A DNA stretch of 64,000 nt from Brevundimonas sp. MYb52 (GCF_002979535.1 NZ_PCPB01000002.1:62001-126000); one strand, 5' to 3'. Positions 48,298-58,317 are shown, counted from the first letter of the stretch. Numbers and translations are program-made. The notes: a model not told the origin generated them from the letters alone.

Positions 48298-49268
48298 AGG
48301 CTTGCCGCCCAGTCCGTTCCCTTGATCAGGCTGTCGATGATGCCGGGTTCGCTGGAGGCGTGGCCGGCGTCGCCGACGATGTCCAGCTTGGCCTCGGGCC
48401 AGGCGCGATGCAGGGCCCAGGCGCCGGAGATCGGCGTGACCACGTCAAAGCGGCCCTGGGCGATCCAGCAGGGGATGTGGCGGATGGTGTCGATGTTCTC
48501 GAGAATCCAGTTCTCGCTGTCGAAGAAGCCGCCGTTGGTGAAATACCAGTTCTCGATCCGGGCGAAGGCCACGGCGAACTCGGGATCGGCGAACTTGTCG
48601 GGCTTGCCCGAGGGGCCTTGCACGCTGACCGTCTCGCCCTCCCAGGTGGACCAGGCCACGGCGCAGCGGTTGCGCTCGGCGATGTCGTCGCCCAGCAGGC
48701 GCTTATTGTAGGCGGCCATCAGGTCGCCGCGCTCGGCCTCGGGGATGGGGGCCAGGAAACGCTCCCAGGCGTCGGGGAAGATCATCGAGGCGCCGTCCTG
48801 ATAGAACCAGTGCAGCTCTTTCTTGGTCAGCAGGAAGATGCCGCGCAGGATCAGGGCCAGGCAGCGATCCGGGTGCTTGATGGCGTAGGTCATCGACAGG
48901 GTCGAACCCCAGGACCCGCCGAACACCACCCACTTGTCGATGCCCAGTTGCTCGCGCAGGCGCTCGATGTCGGCGACCAGATCCCAGGTAGTGTTGTTTT
49001 CTAGCGAGGCGTTGGGGCGCGACAGGCCGCAGCCGCGCTGGTCGAACATGACGATGCGGTATTTGGCGGGATCGAAGTAGCGGCGCATCCCCGGATTGAC
49101 CGCGCCGCCGGGGCCGCCGTGCAGGACGATGACCGGCACGCCGTGAGGATTGCCGCTTTCCTCGTAATAGATCTCGTGGATGCTGTCGGTCTGCATCCAG
49201 CCCGAGGCATAGGCTTCCAACTCGGGATAGAGGTCGCGGCGCAGGGTGTCGGTCACAGGAAATGCCAT
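48294..49268 (-). CDS. pip: Proline iminopeptidase
   Basis: A 324-residue alpha/beta-hydrolase of family S33 that removes N-terminal proline from peptides. The oxyanion region is VLHGGPGGAVNPGMRRYFDP, the nucleophile elbow FGGSWGSTLSMTYAI, the acid in IAQGRFDVVTPI and the His in GDAGHASSEP. The DQRGCGLSRPNASLENNTTW block is diagnostic for the Pip group. It converges with the DUF6173-like gene, overlapping its stop by four bases. Confidence 0.95.
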   Translation of the reverse strand: MAFPVTDTLRRDLYPELEAYASGWMQTDSIHEIYYEESGNPHGVPVIVLHGGPGGAVNPGMRRYFDPAKYRIVMFDQRGCGLSRPNASLENNTTWDLVADIERLREQLGIDKWVVFGGSWGSTLSMTYAIKHPDRCLALILRGIFLLTKKELHWFYQDGASMIFPDAWERFLAPIPEAERGDLMAAYNKRLLGDDIAERNRCAVAWSTWEGETVSVQGPSGKPDKFADPEFAVAFARIENWYFTNGGFFDSENWILENIDTIRHIPCWIAQGRFDVVTPISGAWALHRAWPEAKLDIVGDAGHASSEPGIIDSLIKGTDWAASL

Positions 49269-49299
49269 GTCAGAAATGAGGGGTTTTGAGTTTGGTCAG

Positions 49300-49671
49300 T
49301 CAGGCGTTGAAGTTGTGTGAGCGGAACGCGGCGACGGCCAGCACGATCCAGCCGGCGATCATCAGGGTCCCGCCGATCGGAGCGACAGCGCCCATGACGG
49401 GCAGGCTGAGAAGGCCGATCATGGCCAGGGCCAGGCTGAAGATCAGTCCGCCGCCGACCGCCAGCCAACCGGCGATCCGGGCTGTCTTGCCGCCGCTTGC
49501 CCAGGTGGCGCAGACCACGGCCAGGACGGCGTGGACCATTTGATACTGGGCGCCCGTGGTCAGCAGGCTCTTGATCGCCGGCCCGGCGCCGTGGGCGGCG
49601 AAGGCGCCGAGCGCGACGGCCATGGCGCCATTGAAGGCGGCGAAGACGAGCAGGTTGCGATCGAGTCTCAT
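49300..49671 (-). CDS. DUF423 small membrane protein
   Basis: A 123-residue inner-membrane protein with four hydrophobic segments. The family block FGAFAAHG appears as ALGAFAAHGAG, followed by YQMVHAVLAVVCATWA and a C-terminal GGTLMIAGWIVLAVAA. The function of DUF423 (YgdD-like) proteins is unknown. It is divergent from the MFS gene with 50 bp between starts. Confidence 0.9.
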   Translation of the reverse strand: MRLDRNLLVFAAFNGAMAVALGAFAAHGAGPAIKSLLTTGAQYQMVHAVLAVVCATWASGGKTARIAGWLAVGGGLIFSLALAMIGLLSLPVMGAVAPIGGTLMIAGWIVLAVAAFRSHNFNA

Positions 49672-49721
49672 GGCCTAATGTCTAGACTACAACTTCGCGG
49701 GAGTCTGCTATCGCAGCGGCG

Positions 49722-50888
49722 ATGAAATCCGCCCCCCGCATGGCCCTGCAATACGTCCTGCTGTTCGGCGCTAGTGGGGTGACGCTGCCGTTCGCGGGGC
49801 TGTGGTTTCGCTCCCAGGGATTGAGCGGAGCCGAGATCGGCGCCCTGCTGGCCATCCCCATGCTCGGGAGGGTGGTGACCGGGCCGCTGCTGGCGGTCTG
49901 GGCCGACGGGTTCAAATACAGGCGCACGCCCATCGCCTTGCTCGGGCTGGCGATGGCCCTGGGCTATGGCGGGGCGGGCCTGGTTCATGGATTCGTCGCC
50001 TGGGCCGTCTGCTGGTTCGTCGGGGCCACGGCGGCGGCGGCGCTGATCCCGCTCAGCGACGTGATGACCCTACGGGTGGCCAAGCGCGACGGCTTTCCCT
50101 TCTCCCTGCCGCGCGGTTGCGGTTCGGCGGCTTTTGTTGTGGCCAATGTCGCCATGGGGGCGCTGCTGACGCGGGTCTCGCCTGACGCTGTCGTCGTCTG
50201 GATCGGCACGGCGGCGCTGCTGATCGCGGTGACGGCCTGGCGCGTTCTGCCCGCCGAGCCAGTCACTGAGGGTCCGCGCGTGCCGGGGCTGGAACGCTTC
50301 AAGGGACTGGGGCGGCTGGTGGTCGATCCTGTCTTCATGACCGCCATCTTCGCCGTCGGCGCGGTGCAGGCGGCGCACGCCTTCTACTACGGCTTCTCGG
50401 CCATCGCCTGGAAGGCGCAGGGCATTCCCGAGAGCATGACCGGCCTGCTGTGGGCCTTTTCCGTCGTGGTCGAGATCGGCTTCATGTGGGTGGTCGAGCC
50501 GTGGCGGCGACGCGCCGGCATCGGGCCGTGGCTTATGCTGTTGGTTGGCGCTGGCGCGGCGGTCCTGCGCTGGACCCTGATGGCGTTCGCGCCTCCGCTC
50601 TGGGCGCTTTGGCCTCTTCAGACCCTGCATGCGCTGAGCTTCGCCGCCACCTATCTGGCCGGGGTGCAGATCGTCGAACGCCTGTCTCCGCCGGACAATC
50701 ACACGGCGGCCCAGACGCTGAGTTCCGTGGTGTCGGCCGGGGTGCTGATCGGACTGGCGACCGCGGCCTCGGGGCCGCTGTATGACGCCTTCGGCCTCAA
50801 AGGCTATCTGGCGATGGCCGGGTTGGCGTTCACAGGCGGGCTGGTCGGTCTGGTTCTCCAGTCGCGGCTGTCGAAAGCCCAGGCCTAG
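49722..50888 (+). CDS. MFS transporter, phenylpropionate-permease-like
   Basis: A 388-residue major facilitator with about 12 membrane segments. The opening ALQYVLLFGASGVTLPFAGL and IGALLAIPMLGRVVTGPL, then FKYRRTPIALLGLA in the loop after TM2-3, resemble the MFS_1-like / HcaT subgroup. FYYGFSAIAWKAQGIPESMT marks the start of the second half. Substrate unknown. ATG 49722 is used; no strong Shine-Dalgarno is seen. Confidence 0.88.
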   Translation: MKSAPRMALQYVLLFGASGVTLPFAGLWFRSQGLSGAEIGALLAIPMLGRVVTGPLLAVWADGFKYRRTPIALLGLAMALGYGGAGLVHGFVAWAVCWFVGATAAAALIPLSDVMTLRVAKRDGFPFSLPRGCGSAAFVVANVAMGALLTRVSPDAVVVWIGTAALLIAVTAWRVLPAEPVTEGPRVPGLERFKGLGRLVVDPVFMTAIFAVGAVQAAHAFYYGFSAIAWKAQGIPESMTGLLWAFSVVVEIGFMWVVEPWRRRAGIGPWLMLLVGAGAAVLRWTLMAFAPPLWALWPLQTLHALSFAATYLAGVQIVERLSPPDNHTAAQTLSSVVSAGVLIGLATAASGPLYDAFGLKGYLAMAGLAFTGGLVGLVLQSRLSKAQA

Positions 50889-50906
50889 AGGGCCACGTCT
50901 TGAGGG

Positions 50907-51530
50907 TCAGGCGGCGCTGGAGCGGGGCAGGGGCGCCAGGTGGCGCGCAATGACCGAGGCCGCCGTCTTGACTGCCGCCTGCACCTTGGCGCTGGGCGCA
51001 TCGGAGGGCGCGCGGATCAGGCCGATGGCGGGGGAAGCCGCGCCGTCCGGCAGGTCGTTCAGGATGCGATACAGGATATAGCTGCCGGCGTCCTCTTCGG
51101 CGTCCGAAGCGGCCAGGGCGCTCAGGCCCGCCGCGGCGAGGTCGCGAACGATCTCGGCGGTGGGGGCGGTGGCGCGCACGACTCCGGGCCCAGTGTGGTC
51201 CAGACGGTCGCTGCGGTCGAGGCAGCGGTTCTCCGCCCGCATCTGAAGACGGAAGGCACCGGGGTGGGCGGTGCGGCCGACCAGCAGCAGAGCCCCGCAT
51301 TCGCCGCTGGCGATCATGGCGCTGAGTTGCGCGGCCAGGGCTTCGGTCGAACTCGAGCCGGGCACAGGCAGGGTGCGGGCGCCGACCGGGTTCCACGGAT
51401 CGCCAGACAGGTCTTCGACCGGGTCCCAGGCGGTGAAGTTCGGGTCCCAGGCGCAGATGGCGATGGCGGGACGTCGATCGGGGCGAAGCCCGGTTTCCAT
51501 ATCCTGCAAGGAATCCACCCTGTGTGACAC
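50907..51530 (-). CDS. Degenerate pyroglutamyl-peptidase-like protein
   Basis: A protein of up to 207 residues; starts at 51530 (GTG) or 51500 (ATG, with AGGA upstream) are both possible. Its layout resembles a C15 pyrrolidone-carboxylate peptidase: an N-terminal block with DPWNPVGARTLP, ALLLVGRTAHPGAFRLQMRA in the position of the glutamyl-binding strand, then DAGSYILYRILND and IGLIRAPSD. In active enzymes the last two blocks read AGTFVCNH and GFIHVP, so the catalytic Cys and His appear to be replaced by Leu and Arg. If the alignment is right the protein is catalytically dead. It lies just downstream of tipN on the same strand. Confidence 0.55.
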   Translation of the reverse strand: MSHRVDSLQDMETGLRPDRRPAIAICAWDPNFTAWDPVEDLSGDPWNPVGARTLPVPGSSSTEALAAQLSAMIASGECGALLLVGRTAHPGAFRLQMRAENRCLDRSDRLDHTGPGVVRATAPTAEIVRDLAAAGLSALAASDAEEDAGSYILYRILNDLPDGAASPAIGLIRAPSDAPSAKVQAAVKTAASVIARHLAPLPRSSAA

Positions 51531-51617
51531 TAACGCGACGGCGGCCGGAACGGTGCGGTCAAACCCGGCGGAAGGTCAAGCCCGCTGGGGTGAAATACGA
51601 CAGCTTTGCGGCAGGCC

Positions 51618-54188
51618 CTAGCCCAGATCGCCGATGGCGGCGTCCAGCAGCATGAAGGCGCGGCCTTCGTCCGTGGCCAGACGAGCTTGGACGTCATGGG
51701 CGTCGCCCCGACGCGCATGGTCCTGCATTTCCAGCCCGAAGGCGCGGACATAGGCGTCCGCGTCGGCGCGCAATTCGGCGTCGGCCAGAATGCGGCGTGA
51801 GACGCTGCGCACGGCGGCAGGCGCAACCCGGCGCACGATCTGGCGGGCGCGATCCGGTTCCTGCAGGGCCAGGGCGCGGGCGGCTTCCTCGATGCGGGCG
51901 CGCGGCAGAAGGGCGTTGGGATCGACCCCCATGCGGCGGATGGCGGCCGTGACACGGTTGGCCAGGGCGGCGGCGTCCACGGGCGCGGCCACAGCGGCGG
52001 GCACGGGAGCATCCAGTTCCAGCGGCGCTTCGTGGCCCGCGACTGTCTCGCCCAGATCGTTCCAGTCCAGCGGCTCGTCCTTGGCGGGCGGGGGCGGCGC
52101 ATCCTCGGTTGGCTCCAGCCGCAGGCGTCCGCGCAGGCCGAATCCGCGGTCGTCCGCGGCCTTGGGTTCAGGCTTGGGTTCAACGGCGCGCGGCTTGTAT
52201 CGGGGCGTTTCTGGGGCGGCGGCGCTCAACAGGGGCTCGCGGCGACGGCTGGCGGGGGTGTCGCCCGACACCACGCCCATGACGCGGACGGCCTCGGTCA
52301 GCATTTCGTAGTTGCGGCGCACGCGATCTTGGAAGCCGGTTTCCAGAGCCTCGGTGTCCTCGGCGGCCTTTTTCGAGGCGGCGGACAGGGCGGCCAGGCC
52401 GTGCTCGACCGAGGCGCGCACGGCGTCCACACGGGCGGCGGCCTCCTGGGGCAGGCGATCGGCGCGCGCGTCCATTTCGGCGACGGCATGTTCGACCTGG
52501 GTCAGGGCTGCGGTCATGCGTTCCAGGGTGCCTTCCAGCCGCTCGACGACCTTCTCGCCGGTCAGATCCACCATGTCGGCGGTCTGATTGACGATCTTGC
52601 GGGCGCCGTCGATGCGGGCCTCGGCGGCTTCGTCGGCCTTCTGGGCGGCGTCGAAGAGGGATTCGCCCAGGCGGTCGGCGCGGATCTGGGCCTGTTCGAT
52701 GGCGGCGGCGGCGGCGGCGCGCTGGTCCTCGGCGGTGGCCTGCAGGGCGGACAAGGCGCGGCGGGTCTCCTCGACCAGAAGGTCGCGGGCCTCGGCGGCC
52801 AGGGCCTCGAAGCGGTCCAACGCCAGCTTTGTGGCGTGGTCGAAGCCGTCGGCCTCGCGCTGCGACAGGTCCACCAGGGCGCGGAACTGATCGGTCACGG
52901 CCTCGACCTGAGCCTTCAGGGCGTCGCTGACGTCGCCGGTTGTCTGGTTCAGTTCGCCGGCGGCGGTGCGGGTCAGGGATAACTGCTCGGTGAACTGGGC
53001 GCGCTGGCTCTCGATCTGAGCCGAGAAGTCTTCCTGATCGGTGCGCAGGGCGTAGGCGGCGGTGACCAAAGAGGCGCGTTGCTGGCTCAGGCCTTCCTCG
53101 ACGGACTGGATCTGTTCGGCCACACCGGTTCCGGCGGTTTCCAGGCGCAGGGTCTGGCGGGCCAGGTCGTCGGCGGCGGCGCGGGCGGCGTCCTGAGCCT
53201 CGTTGGCGGCGGCGGCGAGGTCGGCGGCGCGGGCGGCCAACGCGGCCTCGGCTTCGCGCAGTTGGGTCTGGGCCAGGTCGGAGGCGTCCACCACCATGCG
53301 CGACTGGCGCTCGACGGCGTCGACGACGCCGGTGGCCTGGCTGTCAAGTTGCACGCCGAGGGCGCCCATCTGCTCACGTTCGCGGCCAAGTTGATCGGTC
53401 AGGCGACGGGCGGTGCGGCCCGCACTTTCGGCGGCCTCGTTCAGGCGGACGGTTTCCTGGGCAAGGGCCTCGCGCAGCAGGGCCATGTCGTTGCGGGCGC
53501 GTTCGGCGGCCAGGGCCGCCTGATCGATGTCGCCACGCAGGCTGGTCAGCACCTGTCCGGTCTGGTGGGCGGCCAGGGCGGTCGGCCCGACCAGGGCCTC
53601 GGCCATGTCGCGGGCGCGGCGGGTTTCCAGCGCCAGGCTGGCGCCTTGACGCACGGCGTGCGCCAGCATGATCGCCAGACCGGCCGGGGCCAGGGCGATC
53701 AGGGCGTAGACGGCCAGACGCAGGGGCTCCAACGCTACGGCGCCCGACCCGAACTCATAGGCGAACCAGGAGGCGACGCCGCCGATCCACAGGGCTGAGG
53801 CCAGACCGGCGATCAGATAGGCGTTGCCGCCGGACTTCAGCGCGGGGGCGCGGCGAGACGCAACGGAGGCTGGAGGCGCAGCGTCCTCGACGACGGCGGG
53901 CGGCGCATCGGCGGACACGGCCAGAGGCGGCAGGTCCGGGGCGTTTTCGGCCTGAAGCAGGGCGGCGGCGCGTTCATCGGCCAGGCGTTGTTCTTCCAGC
54001 AGGCGGCGGCGGCGACGTTCGGACATGGGCTTGTCAGGCGCGGGCGGCAGCGAAAGCTCTGCGTCGAATTCGACGGGCGTCTCGTTCAAGCGTTCGTCGT
54101 CTGCGCCCATGATGGGGGCGGATTCTTCGAGACCTTCGCCGGGTTCCGGGTCGGTCAGGTTGAGCGGCGGCCGATGGCTGGACTTCAT
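51618..54188 (-). CDS. tipN: Polar localization protein TipN
   Basis: An 856-residue protein resembling Caulobacter TipN, the birth-scar landmark that marks the new pole and orients flagellum placement and chromosome segregation. A disordered acidic and proline-rich N-terminus (1-125) is followed by two membrane segments (AYLIAGLASALWIGGVASWF, LAVYALIALAPAGLAIMLA), a very long Ala/Glu/Arg-rich coiled coil (about 185-650), a Pro-rich linker and a conserved globular C-terminal domain (IRRMGVDPNALLPRARIEEA to FMLLDAAIGDLG). Length and layout agree with TipN (about 880 residues). Confidence 0.8.
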   Translation of the reverse strand: MKSSHRPPLNLTDPEPGEGLEESAPIMGADDERLNETPVEFDAELSLPPAPDKPMSERRRRRLLEEQRLADERAAALLQAENAPDLPPLAVSADAPPAVVEDAAPPASVASRRAPALKSGGNAYLIAGLASALWIGGVASWFAYEFGSGAVALEPLRLAVYALIALAPAGLAIMLAHAVRQGASLALETRRARDMAEALVGPTALAAHQTGQVLTSLRGDIDQAALAAERARNDMALLREALAQETVRLNEAAESAGRTARRLTDQLGREREQMGALGVQLDSQATGVVDAVERQSRMVVDASDLAQTQLREAEAALAARAADLAAAANEAQDAARAAADDLARQTLRLETAGTGVAEQIQSVEEGLSQQRASLVTAAYALRTDQEDFSAQIESQRAQFTEQLSLTRTAAGELNQTTGDVSDALKAQVEAVTDQFRALVDLSQREADGFDHATKLALDRFEALAAEARDLLVEETRRALSALQATAEDQRAAAAAAIEQAQIRADRLGESLFDAAQKADEAAEARIDGARKIVNQTADMVDLTGEKVVERLEGTLERMTAALTQVEHAVAEMDARADRLPQEAAARVDAVRASVEHGLAALSAASKKAAEDTEALETGFQDRVRRNYEMLTEAVRVMGVVSGDTPASRRREPLLSAAAPETPRYKPRAVEPKPEPKAADDRGFGLRGRLRLEPTEDAPPPPAKDEPLDWNDLGETVAGHEAPLELDAPVPAAVAAPVDAAALANRVTAAIRRMGVDPNALLPRARIEEAARALALQEPDRARQIVRRVAPAAVRSVSRRILADAELRADADAYVRAFGLEMQDHARRGDAHDVQARLATDEGRAFMLLDAAIGDLG

Positions 54189-54333
54189 GGGGCGTCGATC
54201 TCGTTCACTATTCGCCGGATACGCGGCGAGGGCGCGCGGAGATTGGACCCTAACGGCTTGATCCGGTCGCGCAAAGGCTGGCGGCAGGGGATTTCATGGG
54301 AAGAGCGGGGATGATCGCCTGGCGATCGTCCGT

Positions 54334-54513
54334 TCAGCAGTCGCTGGGGGGCGCGACCGCGATGGTCGAGGCAGGCGCTTCCTTGCAGTCCTGCACGCGC
54401 TGAATTTCGCGTTCGGAATGGCGCGGAGCATGCAAATCGACGCCGAATTGCGACAACGCCGCCGCAGCGAGCATCGCAATCAGGCCAGCCAGCATATCCA
54501 GCAGCATTTGCAT
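54334..54513 (-). CDS. Possible small membrane protein
   Basis: From the ATG at 54513 a 59-residue protein is predicted with one hydrophobic helix (MLLDMLAGLIAMLAAAALSQ) and a polar tail containing two cysteines. The longer frame from 54627 adds an unlikely leader. It is divergent from the phospholipase D gene. No family recognised. Confidence 0.4.
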   Translation of the reverse strand: MQMLLDMLAGLIAMLAAAALSQFGVDLHAPRHSEREIQRVQDCKEAPASTIAVAPPSDC

Positions 54514-54650
54514 ACGCCCATCATGACAGAATGGGGCCTCATTGTGAAGCGTCACCATTGAGTAGGATTCGTGGAACGAAAACTGCTGGAGCGTCACTGT
54601 ATCAACGGGCGTGTAGCGGATCGTCACGCGAATCAGACAGCTATGGCGGA

Positions 54651-56123
54651 ATGCATCAACCGGGCGACACCTATGACGGCAGCCTGCTCGAACCGGGGCG
54701 CGACTGCTGGCGCGTGGCCACGGCGGACCGCTTTACGCCCTTGATGGAGAACAACGCCTATTTCGACGCGCTCGCGTCGTCGTTACGCAAGGCGAAGAAG
54801 TCGATCGTCGTTCTGGGCTGGCAGTTCGATCCGCGGACACGGCTGGACCCCGAGTCTCCATTGACCGACCATCGTGGCGAGATCGGCCATCAACTGCGAA
54901 TGCTGGTGCGCGAAAAGCCGGATCTGGATGTGCGGCTGCTGATCTGGAAGTCGCCGCTGCTGATCGCCGCCTCTCAGGGCTTCTATCCGCATCGGGCGCA
55001 GCGGTGGTTCAGGAAGCGCACGGTCGAGTTCCGCCTCGATAAGCCTGGCATACTGGGCGCCTGTCACCATCAGAAGGTGATCATCATCGACGACAAGGTG
55101 GCCTTCTGCGGCGGCGGCGACATCGCAACGGATCGTTGGGACACGGCAGAGCATCTGGACAACGATCCTCGCCGTTGCCAGCCCTCGGGCGTGTTCAGCG
55201 CCCCTCGGCATGAGGTGATGAGCGTCATGGACGGGGCGGCGGCCCGTGCCCTGGGCGATCTGGCGCGCGAGCGCTGGTTCCGGGCCACCTGGGAGCGCAC
55301 CGCGCCGGATGAAACCGATGACGACCCTTGGCCCGATGGCGTCGAGCCGGCCCTGACCGACGTGCCGGTGGGGATCGCCCGCACGGAGCCGCGCGTGCGT
55401 GGACGACCCGAGGTGCGTGAGAACGAGGCCCTGCATCTGGCGGCCATCCGCCGGGCGAAGCGTCTGATCTATCTTGAGAACCAGTATTTCACCTCTCCCG
55501 TCATCGCCGCCGCCCTGGCCGAACGGCTGGCCGAGCCAGATGGGCCGGAGATTGTCCTGGTCTCGACCGGACGCAGCCCCAGTTGGTTCGACGGCCTGAC
55601 GATGGACACGGCCCGCGCCGAGGTCCTGTATCGGCTGGAGCAGGCCGATCGCTACAACCGCTTCTTCGCTTTCAGCCCCCGCACGATCGAGGGCGAGCGC
55701 ATCATCGTCCATGCCAAGATGTCGATTATCGACGACCGGCTGCTGCGCATCGGCTCGACCAATCTGAACAACAGATCCCAGGGCCTAGACACCGAGTGCG
55801 ACGTGGCCGCCGAGCCGACGACCGAGGCTGGGCGTGAAGTGGTTCGCCGTTTTCGCCAGCGTTCCATCGGTCACTTCATCGGCGTCTCGGGCGAGGACTT
55901 CGCGCAGGCCGAGGCCATCATGGGCTCGGTCGGGCAGGCGGTTCTGACCTTCGGCTCGGACCGGATGACCCTGCTAGGCTCGACGCCGCCGTCGGCGGTC
56001 GAGCGGATGATCGCCGAGTGGCAACTGGGCGATCCGGCTTCCTCAATGGATGCCTGGCGGCCGTGGAAGCGGTTGAACCGCTCGCATCGGCCCAAGCTGA
56101 CAGGGCCTCAGGCGGGAGTCTGA
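54651..56123 (+). CDS. Phospholipase D / cardiolipin synthase family protein
   Basis: A 490-residue PLD-superfamily enzyme. The two HKD motifs are CHHQKVIIIDDKVAFCGGGD and VHAKMSIIDDRLLRIGSTNL with the following NNRS. It has no evident N-terminal membrane anchors, so it may be a soluble phosphodiesterase or transphosphatidylase rather than a classical cardiolipin synthase. The start at 54651 has GGCGGA upstream and begins the conserved part; the earlier frame from 54531 is unlikely. It converges with an EEP-family gene, with a 16-bp overlap; PLD/EEP pairs are recurrent neighbours. Confidence 0.88.
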   Translation: MHQPGDTYDGSLLEPGRDCWRVATADRFTPLMENNAYFDALASSLRKAKKSIVVLGWQFDPRTRLDPESPLTDHRGEIGHQLRMLVREKPDLDVRLLIWKSPLLIAASQGFYPHRAQRWFRKRTVEFRLDKPGILGACHHQKVIIIDDKVAFCGGGDIATDRWDTAEHLDNDPRRCQPSGVFSAPRHEVMSVMDGAAARALGDLARERWFRATWERTAPDETDDDPWPDGVEPALTDVPVGIARTEPRVRGRPEVRENEALHLAAIRRAKRLIYLENQYFTSPVIAAALAERLAEPDGPEIVLVSTGRSPSWFDGLTMDTARAEVLYRLEQADRYNRFFAFSPRTIEGERIIVHAKMSIIDDRLLRIGSTNLNNRSQGLDTECDVAAEPTTEAGREVVRRFRQRSIGHFIGVSGEDFAQAEAIMGSVGQAVLTFGSDRMTLLGSTPPSAVERMIAEWQLGDPASSMDAWRPWKRLNRSHRPKLTGPQAGV

Positions 56124-56848
56124 AACTCGAAGTCGATGGCCAGGGGCAGGTGGTCCGAAGCCGTGCGCGCCAGCGGGTGCAGGGGGGTCATGGCGCCCGT
56201 CACCCGGATTTCGGGGCTGACGAAGCAGTGGTCGATACGGATGGCGGGGAAGCTGGACGGGAAGGTCTTCACCGAAGGCTTCAGCCCCAGTTCGCGCTGG
56301 GCGTCGGTCAGCCGCCGGGTCAGGGCGTGATAGGGGCGGGTGATCGAGGTGGCGTTGAAGTCGCCGGTCAGGATGGTCGGCCCGATGCAGGCCGGATCAC
56401 CCAGCCAGTCCTGTCCGACCAGAGCCGCCGCCTGTAGTCTCTGTTCACGCGGCACCAGGCCCAGATGGGTGTTGAAAACATTGAGGATCACCCCGTCGAA
56501 GTCGATAGCCGACCACAGGGCGCCGCGCGGCTCCAGCCCCCGCAGATTCGGCAGGGTCGGTAGGGCGGCGGCGCGAATCAGGCGCTCGGGCCGCGCCGTC
56601 AGGATGGCGTCGCCATAAAGCTCGGCCTCGATGGTCATGGCCGGATGGAAGCGGAAGCCCATCGACAGGCGCTCGGCTATGGCGTGGGCCTGATCGACGC
56701 CGTTGGTGCGGGCGCGGCCGACGTCCAGTTCCTGCAGGCAGACGATATCCGGTTCCAGCTCGGCGATGACGGCGGCGATGCGGGCCACGTCCAGCTTGCG
56801 GTCGACGCCGACGCAGCGGTGCACATTGTAGGTGACGAGTCTGGGCAT
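56108..56848 (-). CDS. Endonuclease/exonuclease/phosphatase (EEP) family protein
   Basis: A 246-residue Mg-dependent phosphodiesterase. The conserved residues are seen in LVTYNVHRCVGVDRK, VCLQELDVGR (metal Glu), NVFNTHLGL, ILTGDFNATSI (Asp and Asn) and the terminal ASDHLPLAIDFE (Asp-His). Substrates in this family include DNA, lipids such as sphingomyelin, and nucleotides; none can be chosen. The pairing with a PLD-type gene hints at lipid phosphodiester metabolism. Confidence 0.9.
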   Translation of the reverse strand: MPRLVTYNVHRCVGVDRKLDVARIAAVIAELEPDIVCLQELDVGRARTNGVDQAHAIAERLSMGFRFHPAMTIEAELYGDAILTARPERLIRAAALPTLPNLRGLEPRGALWSAIDFDGVILNVFNTHLGLVPREQRLQAAALVGQDWLGDPACIGPTILTGDFNATSITRPYHALTRRLTDAQRELGLKPSVKTFPSSFPAIRIDHCFVSPEIRVTGAMTPLHPLARTASDHLPLAIDFEFQTPA

Positions 56849-56892
56849 GGGTCCTTGTCGGCGCGGTCGATCCCGCCGCCTGTCTAGCCGGT

Positions 56893-57597
56893 CTAGATGA
56901 CAACCAGACGGTCGGGGACCTCGTTGGTATCAGCGGGCCGGGGCGGAAACCGTTCCGCCAGAACCTGACCGCACAGGGCGATGGCCTGCTGCATGCCTTC
57001 GACCGGTTGGTCGCGGCGCAGGGCGGAAGTCAGGGCGGCGACGGCGTCGGCCCAGACCTCGGGGCTGACGCAGGCGTGGATGCCCTCGTCGGCGATGACC
57101 TCGACCTGATGATCGGCCAAGGCGGCGAAGATCAGCACCCCGGTCCGCGCCTGGGTCACGTGCAGGCCGTGGGCCAGGAACTGCTGCATAGCCGCACGTC
57201 GGACGCGGGTGCGGCGCAGGGGAGCGGGCGTCAGCCACCGCCGCACGACCGGGATCAGGGTCAGCAGAAAGACGCCGAGGAAGACGGCCGCTTGCACCAG
57301 GGCGTAGGCGGCCAGGGCCTGTCCGATCTCGACCTCGCGCGCGGCGGCGTGGGCCGCCTGCCAGTCGGCGCTGCCCAGGTTGCTCAGATTGGGCAGCCAG
57401 TGCGCGCCGAAGCCCAGAGGGATCAGGGCCAGGGGCAGCAACAGGGCCGCCGCCGCCGCCCAGGCCAGGCTGACGTCGCGATAGGAGGACACCTGCCGCG
57501 CCACGACGCAGAAGATCTCGCCCGAGGTGTTTTCCTCGGCGCGGGCGATGGCCTCGGCGACGCGGGCGTGATCTTGCTGAGTGAACTGCATCACCAT
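56893..57597 (-). CDS. TPM-domain membrane protein
   Basis: A 234-residue protein with a partial TPM (DUF477) domain at the N-terminus ([20 protein letters not shown]), two membrane segments ([40 protein letters not shown]), and a C-terminal half resuming the domain ([20 protein letters not shown]). It overlaps the 3' end of the preceding TPM gene by seven bases. TPM proteins have been linked to phosphatase activity and photosystem repair; in bacteria the role is unclear. Confidence 0.85.
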   Translation of the reverse strand: MVMQFTQQDHARVAEAIARAEENTSGEIFCVVARQVSSYRDVSLAWAAAAALLLPLALIPLGFGAHWLPNLSNLGSADWQAAHAAAREVEIGQALAAYALVQAAVFLGVFLLTLIPVVRRWLTPAPLRRTRVRRAAMQQFLAHGLHVTQARTGVLIFAALADHQVEVIADEGIHACVSPEVWADAVAALTSALRRDQPVEGMQQAIALCGQVLAERFPPRPADTNEVPDRLVVI

Positions 57598-58307
57598 CCC
57601 CCCGAGGCGCCGCCGCCGCCGAAGCCGCCGCCGCGACGCCGTTTGCCGCCCGCAGCAGCACCCACCAGGCTGATGAACAGGAAGAAGAAGATCAGGAAGA
57701 TGATCAGGGCGGGCAGGATCGGCTTTTCGCGCTCGGTGGCCGCGCTTTTCGCTTCGGCGGCGCGGGCCTGGGCCTCGGCCGGATCGGCGGTCAGTTGCAC
57801 GATGATGGCGTCGGTCCCGGCGATGATGCCCGCCGCATAGTCGCCGGTACGGAAGGCCGGCAGGATGTCGTTGCGAATGATCATGGAGGAATAGGCGTCG
57901 GTCAGCACGCCCTCCAGGCCATAGCCGACCTCGATGCGCACCTTGCGTTCGTTCGGCGCGACGATCAGCAGCGCGCCGCCGTCGTTTTCCTTCTGTCCGA
58001 TGCCCCAGTGACGACCCAGTTGATAGCCGAAGTCCTCGATTTCCTGATCCTGTAGCGAGGGCAGGGTGACGACCACCAACTGATCGCCGGTCTGCTGTTC
58101 CAGCGTGGCCAGCTTGCCGGTCAGGGCCTGTTCCTGTTCCGGGCTCAGAAGTTGGGCGTCATCGACCACCCGCCCCGTTAGCGCGGGGAACTGGATCTCG
58201 GCGGCCAGGGCGGGCAGGGCCGTTACCCACAGGGCGAGGCCGAGCAGCAGCGCCGGGATCACTCCCGGCGCGCGCCTGTCCCTCATGATGAGGGCGGAAG
58301 GGGTCAT
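57591..58307 (-). CDS. Secreted TPM-domain protein with C-terminal membrane anchor (YgcG-like)
   Basis: A 238-residue protein. A signal peptide (ending ALPALAAE) leads to a TPM domain ([51 protein letters not shown]), then a membrane segment ([20 protein letters not shown]) and a Gly-rich end ([13 protein letters not shown]), the usual YgcG plan. The gene order lemA-TPM-TPM recurs in many bacteria, suggesting a membrane-associated complex. Confidence 0.9.
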   Translation of the reverse strand: MTPSALIMRDRRAPGVIPALLLGLALWVTALPALAAEIQFPALTGRVVDDAQLLSPEQEQALTGKLATLEQQTGDQLVVVTLPSLQDQEIEDFGYQLGRHWGIGQKENDGGALLIVAPNERKVRIEVGYGLEGVLTDAYSSMIIRNDILPAFRTGDYAAGIIAGTDAIIVQLTADPAEAQARAAEAKSAATEREKPILPALIIFLIFFFLFISLVGAAAGGKRRRGGGFGGGGASGGW

Positions 58308-58317
58308 GCCGATCTGA

